Source: Pseudomonas sp. NFIX28 (GTDB lineage: Bacteria; Pseudomonadota; Gammaproteobacteria; Pseudomonadales; Pseudomonadaceae). From it: 64,000 bases of DNA. The stretch lies in NCBI RefSeq assembly GCF_900107395.1, contig NZ_FNPW01000006.1:141686-205685 (forward strand), given 5' to 3'. Both the position numbers and the translations under genes were made by a program. The notes under the pieces were generated by a model. It worked only from the letters and a program-made list of their open reading frames with translations. It was not told where the DNA came from and searched no databases. This document shows, piece after piece, positions 53,894-62,687 of this stretch (positions are counted from its first letter, which is position 1; every line of letters begins with the position of its first letter).

Positions 53894-54972
53894 TGTAGCC
53901 GCTGCCGAAGGCTGCGATCGGCCGCGAAGCGGACGCCACAATCTAAAGGGCCGCCAGAGGTCCGGCGGGAAATCGCGAACCAAGGCCCTGCGGGCCTTAT
54001 CGCAGCCTCGCGGGCTCGGCAGCGGCTACAGGCCAATGTCACGCCAAAATCGGCGTTGATGCCGGGCGGCGATCAACCTGTAGCCGCTGCCGAAGGCTGC
54101 GATCGGCCGCGAAGCGGACGCCACAATCTGAAGGGCCACCAGAGGTCCGGCGGGAAATCGCGAACCAAGGCCCTGCGGGCCTTATCGCAGCCTCGCGGGC
54201 TCGGCAGCGGCTACAGACCAATGTCGATCCCAGATCGGTGTTGATGCCGGGCGCGATCAACCTGTAGCCGCTGCCGCAGGCTGCGATCGGCCGCGAAGCG
54301 GACGCGACAATCTAAAGGCCGCCAGAGGTCCGGCGGGAGATCGGGAACCAAGGCCCTGCGGGCCTTATCGCAGCCTCGCGGGCTCGGCAGCGGCTACAGG
54401 CCAATGTCACGCCAAAATCGGTGTTGATGCCGGGCGGCGATCAACCTGTAGCCGCTGCCGAAGGCTGCGATCGGCCGCGAAGCGGACGCCACAATCTAAA
54501 GGCCACCAGAGGTCCGGCAGGAAATCGCGAACCAAGGCCCTGCGGGCCTTATCGCAGCCTCGCTGGCTCGGCAGCGGCAACGGGCCAATGTCGAGCCGGA
54601 ATCGGTGTTGATGCCGGGCGGCGATCAACCTGTAGCCGCTGCCGCAGGCTGCGATCGGCCGCGAAGCGGACGCCACAATCTAAAGGGCCGTCAGAGGTCC
54701 GGCGGGAGATCGCGAACCAAGGCCCTGCGGGCCTTATCGCAGCCTCGCGGGCTCGGCAGCGGCTACAGACCAATGTCGATCCCAGATCGGTGTTGATGCC
54801 GGGCGCGATCAACCTGTAGCCGCTGCCGAAGGCTGCGATCGGCCGCGAAGCGGACGCGACAATCTAAAGGCCGCCAGAGGTCCGGCGGGAAATCGCGAAC
54901 CAAGGCCCTGCGGGCCTTATCGCAGCCTCGCGGGCTCGGCAGCGGCTACAGGCCAATGTCGAGCCGGAATCG
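53894..54972. repeat. Six-copy tandem REPIN array, 184-185 bp unit
   Basis: Units begin at 53894, 54079, 54263, 54447, 54631 and 54815, each with TGTAGCCGCTGCCG. Each holds a full type A REPIN: the forward REP, about 90 bp of common interior (GGCCGCGAAGCGGACGC ... AGGGCC... TTATCGCAGCC), the reversed REP GGCTCGGCAGCGGCTAC, then a 45-bp spacer with GTTGATGCCGGGCG. The sixth unit is cut in its spacer. Units 2 and 5 share an identical spacer (GATCCCAGATCGG ... GGGCGCGATC), and units 3 and 6 share GACGCGACAATCTAAAGG. So pair 2-3 was probably copied as a block to 5-6. No gene is inside; the open frames are repeats of one another. Confidence 0.93.
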
Positions 54973-55057
54973 GGGGCGGCGGTTATAGCGAAAATTCCTA
55001 CAACACGCGTCGACTCCCATCACCTTGTCCCGCCGGGCCTCGGACTCTATGGTTTGG

Positions 55058-55083
55058 CCTGTCACTGCCAATTCAGTGACAGG
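55058..55083 (+). promoter_or_regulatory. Stem-loop in leader of the DUF3077 gene
   Basis: A perfect 10-bp stem CCTGTCACTG / CAGTGACAGG with a 6-nt loop, 47 nt before the ATG and just upstream of CGTAGGAACCC. No T run, so it is not a terminator. It may be a translation-control or protein-binding RNA element. Confidence 0.6.
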
Positions 55084-55129
55084 GCGTAGGAACCCTTTTG
55101 ATGACCCTGGGCGCACTGGAGCCAGTTCA

Positions 55130-55444
55130 ATGAAAAAGGTTGTTTCCGATACACCCGCCCTACCCACCGCCCCCCGCCGCTACATGGCCCTCACCAGCAA
55201 CGACTGCACCATCCCCGCCTTGCTGATCGACACCGAGGCGCCCCTGGATGTGCTGCATGAAGCCGCTGTCCACCGCATCCGTGCGGCGGCCCAGCTGCTG
55301 GAAAACATCGCCAGCGACGCCAACTTGCTCGGCAACCCGGCCCTGCTCCAGGACTTCGCCCAGCTTTGCGTGATTCCGCTGCGCGACGGGTGCGACTTGC
55401 TGGACGTGCTCGGGCGACGCCTGCAGGAACCCTTGCTGACCTGA
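55130..55444 (+). CDS. DUF3077 family protein
   Basis: A 104-residue protein of a Pseudomonas-restricted family (DUF3077 by recall). The N-terminus is polar (MKKVVSDTPALPTAP); the rest is helical: PLDVLHEAAVHRIRAAAQLLENIA, LLQDFAQLCVIPLRDGCDLLDVLG in segments. No signal or membrane helix. Function unknown. The ATG at 55130 is preceded by GGAGCCAGTTCA; 35 in-frame codons upstream run through the leader hairpin and are rejected. Confidence 0.78.
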   Translation: MKKVVSDTPALPTAPRRYMALTSNDCTIPALLIDTEAPLDVLHEAAVHRIRAAAQLLENIASDANLLGNPALLQDFAQLCVIPLRDGCDLLDVLGRRLQEPLLT

Positions 55445-55659
55445 ACCTTGATCCCGGGGCTGGCGGCTCCAGCCGGCCCTGCACCGACTCATCCCAGCCG
55501 CTCATTGCAAAGGGACATTAGCCCATCTGTGCTAATCGACCCTCCCCCACCCCGGCGATATAGTGCCCAGCAACCACTCGCTCTTCTGCCCACCACCGCT
55601 CTGCGGTGTCGGGGCCGGCTGCGCCGTAGAAAACACAACGACACCAAGGAAGAATCACC

Positions 55660-55953
55660 ATGAACCTGCACCCCGCTGCCCGTCGCCTCACGCTGCTCGG
55701 CCTCCTGGCACTCGCCCTGGGCGGTTGCGCCATTGCCAAACCCAGCAACGACGACCTCAAGAACCGCGCCCAGACCACCCTCGGCAAGCCCGTGGACGCG
55801 GTCTCCAACGTGCGTAGCGACGCTTCCCAGACCTACTTCACCGCCAGCACCAGCAACGGCGAATACAATTGCATCTTGCCCAGTGGCGGCATGGTCGCCT
55901 TCGCCACCATGGGCGGCGTCGTAGCGCTCCCCGCCGAGTGCACCAAGCAGTAA
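55660..55953 (+). CDS. Small lipoprotein
   Basis: A 97-residue protein with a lipoprotein signal: MNLHPAARRLTLLGLLALAL then GGC, giving a lipobox LGGC with the modified Cys at residue 23. The mature part is about 75 residues and has two further cysteines (YNCILP, PAECTKQ) that could form a disulfide. Alanine/proline-rich, no known domain. GTAGAAA-CACAACGACACCAAGGAAG supplies the ribosome site (AAGGAAG). Function unknown; probably attached to the outer membrane. Confidence 0.82.
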   Translation: MNLHPAARRLTLLGLLALALGGCAIAKPSNDDLKNRAQTTLGKPVDAVSNVRSDASQTYFTASTSNGEYNCILPSGGMVAFATMGGVVALPAECTKQ

Positions 55954-56042
55954 GCCGGCCCTCCCTGACGACAGGCTTCACACCCTGAAGCAGGGCCTGC
56001 GAATGCCTGGCGCCAGCGCCTGGAACGGCCATACCGTGCAGC

Positions 56043-58385
56043 TCAGCTGGAAATGCGCGACTTCATCAGCCACGCCTCGAAGGCCACGGCGCCCAGCGGC
56101 CGGCTGATCAAGTAGCCCTGGGCCGTGTCGCAATGCCAGCGCTCCAGCAGGCGCAGGCTGCGCTCCTGCTCCACCCCTTCGGCCACCACCTTGAGCCCCA
56201 GGTTGTGGCTCATCTCGATGGTGGAACGCACGATCACCGCGTCGCCGCTGGTTTCGTCGAGGTTGCGGATAAACGACTGGTCAATCTTCAGCTCCTGCAC
56301 CGGCAGCCGCTGCAATTGCGCCAGCGACGAGTAGCCGGTGCCGAAGTCGTCCACCGACAGGCTGATGCCGCAGTCGCGCAGGCTCTGCAACACCTCCAGC
56401 GCCTGCTCCGGGTGCCGCATGATGGCGCTTTCGGTGATCTCGAAAATCAGCTGCTCGGCGGACAGCCGATACCGTTGCAGCAGCACACTCACCCGGGCCG
56501 CCAGGTCGTAGCCATGCAGGTCATCGGCCGAGATGTTCAGCGACAACTGCAGATGCAGCCCGCGCATGTTCCATTCGGCCAGTTGCCGCATGCCCTCCTC
56601 GATCACCCACAGGGTCAGGCTGTTCATGCTGCCGGTGCGCTCGGCCAGGGGGATGAACTCGGCCGGCGAGACCATGCCGAACTCCGGGTGCTGCCAGCGC
56701 AACAGGGCTTCGGCCTGATGCACATGGCCATGGCGCAGGTCCAGCTTGGGCTGGTACAGCAGGAACAGCTCGCCTTCCGCCGCGGCCCGGCGCAGGTCGC
56801 GGATCAGCCCGACCTGGCGCTGATGGGCGAGGTCGCGATCCTGCTGGTAGATCTGCAGGTAGCCGGGCTGGGCGGCCGCGTCGTGGCGGGCGATGGCGGC
56901 GCGGCTGATGAGCTCTTCCGCCGATTGCCCGTCGGTGGGGTAGACCGCCACGCCAATGCACACCTGGCGCTGCACCTCATCGCCATGGAGGGTCTGCGGC
57001 CGGCTCAGTAACGCGTGGAGCCGGTCGGCCATGGCCACCGCCCCGTCGATCTCGGTGTTTTCCAGGAGCAACAGGAACTCGTTGGCGGTGATGCGCGCGG
57101 CGGTGTCGCCGGCGGATACGGTCTCCGACAGCCGCCGGCTGACTTCGCGCATCATCTGTTCCACGCCTTCCGGGCCCAGGCCCTCGTTGATCGCACGGTA
57201 ATCCTCGATGCCCAGGTACAGCAGCACCACATTGCGCCCGGCGTTGATGGCATTGCTCAGGCGTTCCATGGCCAGCGCCCGGTTGGGCAGGCCGGTCAGG
57301 GGGTCGTGCAGGGCGTTGTGGGCCAGCTGCATCTCGCGGCTGGCAATCCCGCTTTGCATGGCATTGATCGCCTCGGCCAACAAGCCGAACTCGTCGGTGC
57401 GCTTGAGCACCACCGGCGTCTGGTAATTTCCCGCGCCGATGCGCTGGGCCGCCTCGGCCAGCACGTTCAGCGGCCGCGAGACCCGCCGCGCCATGAGCAG
57501 GGCGCAGGCCAGCGACACCACCAACGCCACCAGGGCAATCGCCAGGAACTCCCTGTCCAGCGGCGCAAAGGCCTGCAAGGCGTGATCCAGCGGGCTTTGC
57601 AGCAACGCCAAAACCTTGGGGTCGTCGGGGTCGCCGGTATTGGCCAGTTGCAGGGCCTGGTTGAGAAAGCGCTTGCCGTGGGCATCGCTCAACTGCGGTC
57701 GCGAGCGCCAGGCCTCGTTGCGCAGGGTGGTGATGATGGTGGCCCAGAAAATGTCCGGCTGGGTGCTGAACAGCTCCCCCGCGCGCCGGTCCTGCAAGGT
57801 GAGGAAAGACACCTCCAGGTTGCTCATGGAGCGCAGTTCGCTGGCGAACAGGTCGTCCATGCGAAACGCCATGACGACCCGGTTCATGTGCATCGGCGTC
57901 AGCACCTGGCCCTGGACCAACAGGTAAGGCTGGCCCTTGAGCGCGACGATCAACATGCTTTTGTTCTGCCGCAGGGCCGTGCGCAGGGCCCGGTCGTAGG
58001 GAAACTGCTCGTGCTCGGCGATGGTCGCCAGGGTGCTGGCGATCACCGTGCCTTCGGCGCCAAGCACGAACAGCTCGCTGCCGCGGGTGCCGGTGCCATG
58101 CTGGCGCAGCGCGTGGAGGATCTCCTGCGAGTCGCCGTTGATCACCGCCTGGCGAAACCGCGCGTCCACCACCAGCCAGTCCACGCCATAACGCAAGCGC
58201 CGGCCGCGCAGTTCGAGCAGGCGTTCGAACACCCGGGTGCCGGTTTGCAGCTGCACTTGCGCCTGGTTTTCCACCGCGTGATTGGTCGCGGCCTTGACGG
58301 CGAAATACACCACCCCGATCACGATCAACAGCAATAACGCCAATACTCCCGTGATTCTCACCTGGAACGTATGGCGCCACTTCAT
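56043..58385 (-). CDS. GGDEF/EAL protein with periplasmic sensor (probable c-di-GMP phosphodiesterase)
   Basis: A 780-residue membrane protein. TM1 is about residues 11-31, a periplasmic dCache-like sensor spans 32-280, TM2 is about 282-301, then HAMP (SRPLNVLAEAAQRIGAGNY). The GGDEF domain has NALHDPLTGLPNRALAMERL but its active-site loop reads ITANEF, so cyclase activity is probably lost. The EAL domain is intact: QAEALLRW (EAL), LNISADDL, FEITESAIM, DDFGTGYSSLAQL, KIDQSFIRNL, VVAEGVE. It should degrade c-di-GMP. Convergent with the lipoprotein gene. Confidence 0.9.
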   Translation of the reverse strand: MKWRHTFQVRITGVLALLLLIVIGVVYFAVKAATNHAVENQAQVQLQTGTRVFERLLELRGRRLRYGVDWLVVDARFRQAVINGDSQEILHALRQHGTGTRGSELFVLGAEGTVIASTLATIAEHEQFPYDRALRTALRQNKSMLIVALKGQPYLLVQGQVLTPMHMNRVVMAFRMDDLFASELRSMSNLEVSFLTLQDRRAGELFSTQPDIFWATIITTLRNEAWRSRPQLSDAHGKRFLNQALQLANTGDPDDPKVLALLQSPLDHALQAFAPLDREFLAIALVALVVSLACALLMARRVSRPLNVLAEAAQRIGAGNYQTPVVLKRTDEFGLLAEAINAMQSGIASREMQLAHNALHDPLTGLPNRALAMERLSNAINAGRNVVLLYLGIEDYRAINEGLGPEGVEQMMREVSRRLSETVSAGDTAARITANEFLLLLENTEIDGAVAMADRLHALLSRPQTLHGDEVQRQVCIGVAVYPTDGQSAEELISRAAIARHDAAAQPGYLQIYQQDRDLAHQRQVGLIRDLRRAAAEGELFLLYQPKLDLRHGHVHQAEALLRWQHPEFGMVSPAEFIPLAERTGSMNSLTLWVIEEGMRQLAEWNMRGLHLQLSLNISADDLHGYDLAARVSVLLQRYRLSAEQLIFEITESAIMRHPEQALEVLQSLRDCGISLSVDDFGTGYSSLAQLQRLPVQELKIDQSFIRNLDETSGDAVIVRSTIEMSHNLGLKVVAEGVEQERSLRLLERWHCDTAQGYLISRPLGAVAFEAWLMKSRISS

Positions 58386-58729
58386 GAGGCCGCTCTCGCC
58401 GCCGCGACCTCACTGTTCTCGACCTTGCACCGCCACGGCGACAGCCGCTGCTCCCCGCTGAAAAGTCCCTTGATCATTACGCGTCCCTCTGGGCGGCTAA
58501 AGATGCGTCAAATAAATGCCATTTCCATGATGACATTCAATCGTTGCAGATTAGACCGCCCAGACCAGAAGATCACGCAATAAAATCAGGGGGTTTACAA
58601 TGTCATTTTTCTGTCACCGCCAATTTACCAACGTTCCTGCGCAGAAATGACAGCCTCGCCATCGCGGTTTTGAAAGCTGCACCGCGTTGCGCCGACAAGG
58701 ACTGAAATAATTGATCCGGCCCGCCCACC
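58386..58729. other. Intergenic region upstream of asrA
   Basis: About 340 bp without a coding frame. It includes an AT-rich stretch (58490-58625), probably containing the promoter of the divergent GGDEF/EAL gene. No repeat found. Confidence 0.4.
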
Positions 58730-58760
58730 ATTGAAACCGCTCATCAGCTGCCCCATCTAA
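58730..58760 (+). promoter_or_regulatory. Heat-shock (sigma-32) promoter of asrA
   Basis: ATTGAAA (58730-58736), 14-bp spacer, CCCCATCTAA (58751-58760). This matches the RpoH consensus CTTGAAA-N(11-16)-CCCCATnTa nearly perfectly and sits 30 bp before the start codon. Confidence 0.82.
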
Positions 58761-58789
58761 CTGCCCATACCCCATTGCGCAGGTGCCCC

Positions 58790-61210
58790 ATGAGCGACCA
58801 GCAAGAACTTCCTGAAACCATGAGTGAATACGCCGACCCGGAAAACGCCGAACTCCATACGTCCTCCGGCACGGGCCTGGCGCTACCCGGGCAGAATCTG
58901 CCGGACAAGGTCTACATCATTCCCATCCACAACCGGCCCTTCTTCCCCGCGCAAGTCCTGCCGGTGATCGTCAACGAAGAACCCTGGGCCGAAACCCTGG
59001 AACTGGTGAGCAAGTCCGAACACCATTCACTGGCGCTGTTCTTCATGGACACCCCGCCGGAAGATCCACGCCATTTCGATACCTCGTCCCTGCCGCTGTA
59101 CGGCACCCTGGTCAAGGTGCACCACGCCAGCCGCGAGGGCGGCAAGTTGCAGTTCGTGGCCCAGGGCCTGACCCGCGTGCGCATCCGCACCTGGCTCAAG
59201 CACCATCGCCCGCCGTACCTGGTGGAGGTCGAATACCCGCATCAGCCGAGCGAGCCGACCGACGAGGTCAAGGCCTACGGCATGGCGCTGATCAACGCGA
59301 TCAAGGAACTGCTGCCGCTCAACCCGCTGTACAGCGAAGAACTGAAGAACTACCTCAACCGCTTCAGCCCCAACGACCCCTCGCCCCTGACCGACTTCGC
59401 CGCCGCGCTGACCTCGGCCACCGGCAACGAATTGCAGGAAGTGCTCGACTGCGTGCCGATGCTCAAGCGCATGGAAAAAGTCCTGCCGATGCTGCGCAAG
59501 GAAGTCGAGGTCGCGCGCCTGCAGAAGGAGATTTCCGCGGAGGTCAATCGCAAGATCGGCGAGCACCAGCGCGAGTTCTTCCTCAAGGAACAGCTCAAGG
59601 TGATCCAGCAGGAGCTGGGCCTGACCAAGGACGACCGCAGCGCCGACATCGAGCAGTTCGAGCAGCGCCTGCAGGGCAAGGTCCTGCCGCCCCAGGCGCA
59701 GAAACGCATCGAGGAGGAGATGAACAAGCTGTCGATCCTCGAGACCGGCTCGCCGGAATACGCCGTCACCCGCAACTACCTGGAATGGGCCACCGCGGTG
59801 CCCTGGGGCGTGTTCGGCGAGGACAAGCTCGACCTCAAGCATGCGCGCAAGGTGCTGGACCAGCACCACGCCGGCCTCGACGACATCAAGAGCCGAATTC
59901 TCGAATTCCTCGCGGTCGGCGCCTACAAGGGCGAGATCAGCGGTTCCATCGTGCTGCTGGTGGGCCCGCCCGGCGTGGGCAAGACCAGTGTCGGCAAATC
60001 CATCGCCGAATCCCTGGGCCGGCCGTTCTACCGCTTCAGCGTCGGCGGCATGCGTGACGAGGCCGAGATCAAGGGCCATCGCCGCACCTACATCGGCGCC
60101 TTGCCGGGCAAGCTGGTGCAGGCCTTGAAAGACGTCGAAGTGATGAACCCGGTGATCATGCTCGACGAGATCGACAAGATGGGCCAGAGCTTCCACGGCG
60201 ACCCGGCGTCGGCGCTGCTGGAAACCCTCGACCCGGAACAGAACGTGGAATTCCTCGACCACTACCTGGACCTGCGCCTGGACCTGTCGAAAGTGCTGTT
60301 CGTGTGCACCGCCAACACCCTGGACTCGATTCCCGGCCCGTTGCTGGACCGGATGGAAGTGATTCGCCTGTCGGGCTACATCACCGAAGAAAAACTGGCC
60401 ATCGCCAAGCGCCACCTGTGGCCCAAGCAGCTGGAAAAGGCGGGTGTGTCCAAGGCCAACCTGAGCATCAGCGACGCGACCCTGCGCGCGGTGATCGATG
60501 GCTACGCCCGCGAGGCCGGCGTGCGCCAGCTGGAAAAACAGCTGGGCAAACTGGTGCGCAAGGCGGTGGTGCGGCTGCTGGACAACCCGGACGCGGTGAT
60601 CAAGCTCGGCACCAAGGACCTGGAGGCCTCCCTGGGCATGCCGGTGTTCCGTAACGAACAAGTGCTCAGCGGCACCGGGGTGATCACCGGCCTGGCCTGG
60701 ACCAGCATGGGCGGCGCCACGCTGCCAATCGAAGCCACGCGGATTCACACCCTCAACCGCGGCTTCAAGCTCACCGGGCAGTTGGGCGATGTGATGAAGG
60801 AATCGGCGGAAATCGCCTACAGCTACGTCACTTCGCACCTCAAGCAGTTCGGTGGCGACGCCAAGTTCTTCGACGAGGCGTTCGTCCACCTGCACGTGCC
60901 CGAAGGCGCCACGCCGAAGGACGGCCCGAGCGCCGGGGTGACCATGGCCAGCGCCTTGCTGTCGCTGGCGCGCAACCAGCCGCCGAAAAAGGGCGTGGCC
61001 ATGACCGGCGAGCTGACCCTGACCGGGCATGTCCTGCCCATTGGCGGGGTGCGCGAGAAAGTCATCGCGGCGCGCCGGCAGAAACTTTTTGAGCTGATCC
61101 TGCCGGAAGCCAACCGCGGCCACTTCGAGGAACTGCCGGACTACCTCAAGGAAGGCATCACCGTGCACTTCGCCAAGCGTTTCGCCGACGTGGCGAAAGT
61201 GCTGTTCTAA
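58790..61210 (+). CDS. asrA: Lon-family ATP-dependent protease, second paralogue (AsrA type)
   Basis: An 806-residue Lon. The N-terminal LON substrate domain starts KVYIIPIHNRPFFPAQVLPV. The AAA+ domain has Walker A GPPGVGKTS (K398) and Walker B VIMLDEIDKMG. The protease domain has the Ser-Lys dyad S714 (KDGPSAGVTM) and K757 (GGVREKVIAA), 43 residues apart as in E. coli Lon. The gene context (icp and yhhN downstream, no clpX) and the unusual N-terminus match P. aeruginosa AsrA, linked to aminoglycoside and heat stress, rather than the main Lon. A sigma-32 promoter precedes it. ATG at 58790 with AGGTG upstream; a TTG five codons earlier is rejected. Confidence 0.92.
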   Translation: MSDQQELPETMSEYADPENAELHTSSGTGLALPGQNLPDKVYIIPIHNRPFFPAQVLPVIVNEEPWAETLELVSKSEHHSLALFFMDTPPEDPRHFDTSSLPLYGTLVKVHHASREGGKLQFVAQGLTRVRIRTWLKHHRPPYLVEVEYPHQPSEPTDEVKAYGMALINAIKELLPLNPLYSEELKNYLNRFSPNDPSPLTDFAAALTSATGNELQEVLDCVPMLKRMEKVLPMLRKEVEVARLQKEISAEVNRKIGEHQREFFLKEQLKVIQQELGLTKDDRSADIEQFEQRLQGKVLPPQAQKRIEEEMNKLSILETGSPEYAVTRNYLEWATAVPWGVFGEDKLDLKHARKVLDQHHAGLDDIKSRILEFLAVGAYKGEISGSIVLLVGPPGVGKTSVGKSIAESLGRPFYRFSVGGMRDEAEIKGHRRTYIGALPGKLVQALKDVEVMNPVIMLDEIDKMGQSFHGDPASALLETLDPEQNVEFLDHYLDLRLDLSKVLFVCTANTLDSIPGPLLDRMEVIRLSGYITEEKLAIAKRHLWPKQLEKAGVSKANLSISDATLRAVIDGYAREAGVRQLEKQLGKLVRKAVVRLLDNPDAVIKLGTKDLEASLGMPVFRNEQVLSGTGVITGLAWTSMGGATLPIEATRIHTLNRGFKLTGQLGDVMKESAEIAYSYVTSHLKQFGGDAKFFDEAFVHLHVPEGATPKDGPSAGVTMASALLSLARNQPPKKGVAMTGELTLTGHVLPIGGVREKVIAARRQKLFELILPEANRGHFEELPDYLKEGITVHFAKRFADVAKVLF

Positions 61211-61218
61211 ACACGTTC

Positions 61219-61309
61219 CTGTAGGAGCGAGGCTTGCCCGCGATGGCCTCGCTGCGGTGTGCCTGGTACACCGCGGCGTTTAGATCGCGGGCAAGCCTCG
61301 CTCCTACAG
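61219..61309. repeat. REPIN, type B, between asrA and icp
   Basis: TGTAGGAGCGAGGCTTGCCC and GGGCAAGCCTCGCTCCTACA face each other, about 45 bp apart, directly after asrA. Confidence 0.9.
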
Positions 61310-61383
61310 AATTGCTAGCCCGGCACATATTCCTCAATCTTCGGTTATGCTCGCCGTTTGTCATGAACGGAGCTTTCTGACCC

Positions 61384-61776
61384 ATGCCGCCGATTCGTCT
61401 GTTTCTGCCCCTCAGCCTTGCCCTGCTGGCCGCCTGCGCCAGCCAACCCAAGCAAAACGTCACGGTCGAAAAACAGAGCGAATGCCCGGTACAGCTGAGC
61501 AAGGGGCAAAACCTAATCCTGACCCTGCCAAGCAACCCAACCACGGGTTATCGCTGGGCGATCCAGGACTCGGCCGGTGGCGTGCTGCGCAAAATCAGCC
61601 CCGAGGTCTACAGCAACCCCGAAGACAGCGGCCTGGTGGGCAGCGGTGGCCAGTCCACCTGGCGTTTCCAGGCCTTCGCCGCCGGCAGCGGACGCCTGCT
61701 GCTGACCTATCAACAACCCTGGGCCCCGGAAGTCGCGCCGGTAAAAGCCTTCGACTGCGCCATTTCGGTCCAATGA
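61384..61776 (+). CDS. Chagasin-type inhibitor of cysteine peptidases (I42), lipoprotein
   Basis: A 130-residue lipoprotein. The signal MPPIRLFLPLSLALLAAC ends in a lipobox (LLAAC, Cys 18). The three inhibitory loops of family I42 are visible: NPTTGYRW, VGSGGQSTWRF and YQQPWAP. Chagasin-type proteins block papain-like (C1) proteases with picomolar affinity in protozoa and P. aeruginosa. Here it would face the periplasm. A papain-like protease gene lies about 23 kb to the left, though of another family. It is followed by yhhN after one base. Confidence 0.88.
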   Translation: MPPIRLFLPLSLALLAACASQPKQNVTVEKQSECPVQLSKGQNLILTLPSNPTTGYRWAIQDSAGGVLRKISPEVYSNPEDSGLVGSGGQSTWRFQAFAAGSGRLLLTYQQPWAPEVAPVKAFDCAISVQ

Positions 61777-61777
61777 C

Positions 61778-62413
61778 ATGGGCTGGCTGATCCTGGCGCT
61801 GATGGGCGCGATTACTTTCCTCTACGGCCTGAGCATCCACGCCAGCCTGCTGTGCCTGCTGGTCAAGCCGCTGCCGGTACTGGCCCTGCTCGGCTGGTTG
61901 CACGATGCGCCCGCCGGCGATTATCGCCGCTGGATCGGCCTCGGCCTGATGTTTTCCCTGCTCGGCGATGTGCTGCTGGCCTGGCCCGCCGACCTGTTCG
62001 TATTTGGCCTCGGTGCCTTCCTGATTGCCCACCTGGCCTATCTCAAGGCCTACACCAGCGATTGCCGGCGCCTGGCGCCCGTGCCGCTGTTGCTGGCCCT
62101 GGGCGTCGGGGCGGTGCTCCTGGGGATCCTGATCAGCCATGGCCTCGGCCCGTTGCTGGTGCCGGTGATCATCTACGGCCTGGCCATCAGCGCCATGCTC
62201 TGGCGCGCCCTGGCCCGCCTGGGCAGCGACGTGCCCAAGCGCTCGGCGCAACTGGCCGCCGTCGGCGCCGTGGCTTTCGTGTTCTCCGACAGCGTGATCG
62301 GCATCAGCCGTTTTGTGGTGGCTTTCGATGCCGCGCCTTACCTGATCATCATCAGTTACTGGCTGGGGCAATGGGGAATTGCAGCATCGGCCTTCAGCCA
62401 GAAACCCCGCTGA
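61778..62413 (+). CDS. Lysoplasmalogenase, YhhN/TMEM86 family
   Basis: A 211-residue membrane protein with about eight hydrophobic helices. [28 protein letters not shown] and [13 protein letters not shown] are marks of the YhhN family; [15 protein letters not shown] carries the conserved Asp. TMEM86 relatives cleave the vinyl ether of lysoplasmalogens. The bacterial substrate is unclear. One base separates it from the icp stop, so the two are one transcription unit, as in P. aeruginosa by memory. Confidence 0.88.
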   Translation: MGWLILALMGAITFLYGLSIHASLLCLLVKPLPVLALLGWLHDAPAGDYRRWIGLGLMFSLLGDVLLAWPADLFVFGLGAFLIAHLAYLKAYTSDCRRLAPVPLLLALGVGAVLLGILISHGLGPLLVPVIIYGLAISAMLWRALARLGSDVPKRSAQLAAVGAVAFVFSDSVIGISRFVVAFDAAPYLIIISYWLGQWGIAASAFSQKPR

Positions 62414-62416
62414 ATC

Positions 62417-62546
62417 TGTAGTCGCTGCCGAGCCCGCGAGGCTGCGATCGGTTTGGGCGGCATTGCGACAAAGCGGCCGTAAAATCGGCCGCCGCGGTCT
62501 TTCAAATAACTCCGTGCGCAGCCTCGCGGGCTCGGCAGCGGCTACA
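62417..62546. repeat. REPIN, type A, after yhhN
   Basis: TGTAGTCGCTGCCGAGCCCG with GCGAGGCTGCGATCG at the left; CGCAGCCTCGCGGGCTCGGC then AGCGGCTACA at the right. Interior includes the dyad GCGGCCGTAAAATCGGCCGC. Confidence 0.85.
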
Positions 62547-62617
62547 GGGCTACGGGATTACAGGCGGGGATCCACCGGGGCGCCTTGTGTCGTCCTCAAT
62601 GCCCTGAAGGCCCCACA

Positions 62618-62648
62618 GGCCTTATCGCCGCCTGCGGCAGCGGCTACA
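62618..62648. repeat. Solitary REP, type A, before cmoA
   Basis: CCTTATCGCCGCCTGCGGC then AGCGGCTACA, the right half of a type A REPIN. The matching left half is not seen within 60 bp. It ends 40 bp before the cmoA start. Confidence 0.7.
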
Positions 62649-62687
62649 ATGCCGTCCCCCTTTTTTATCCCCACCGCTGGAACCGCC

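Noticed and set aside
53837..54819. Several 60-135 codon frames within the REPIN array
   Set aside because: Their translations repeat one another ([19 protein letters not shown]) with the 184-bp period. They are the repeat read in frame, not proteins.
53894..54972. Possible CRISPR array
   Set aside because: The period is 184 bp, the whole unit including the spacer is conserved, and there are no cas genes. These are tandem REPINs.
55489..55671. Minus-strand frame upstream of the small lipoprotein
   Set aside because: It overlaps the lipoprotein ribosome site and shows no protein-like features.
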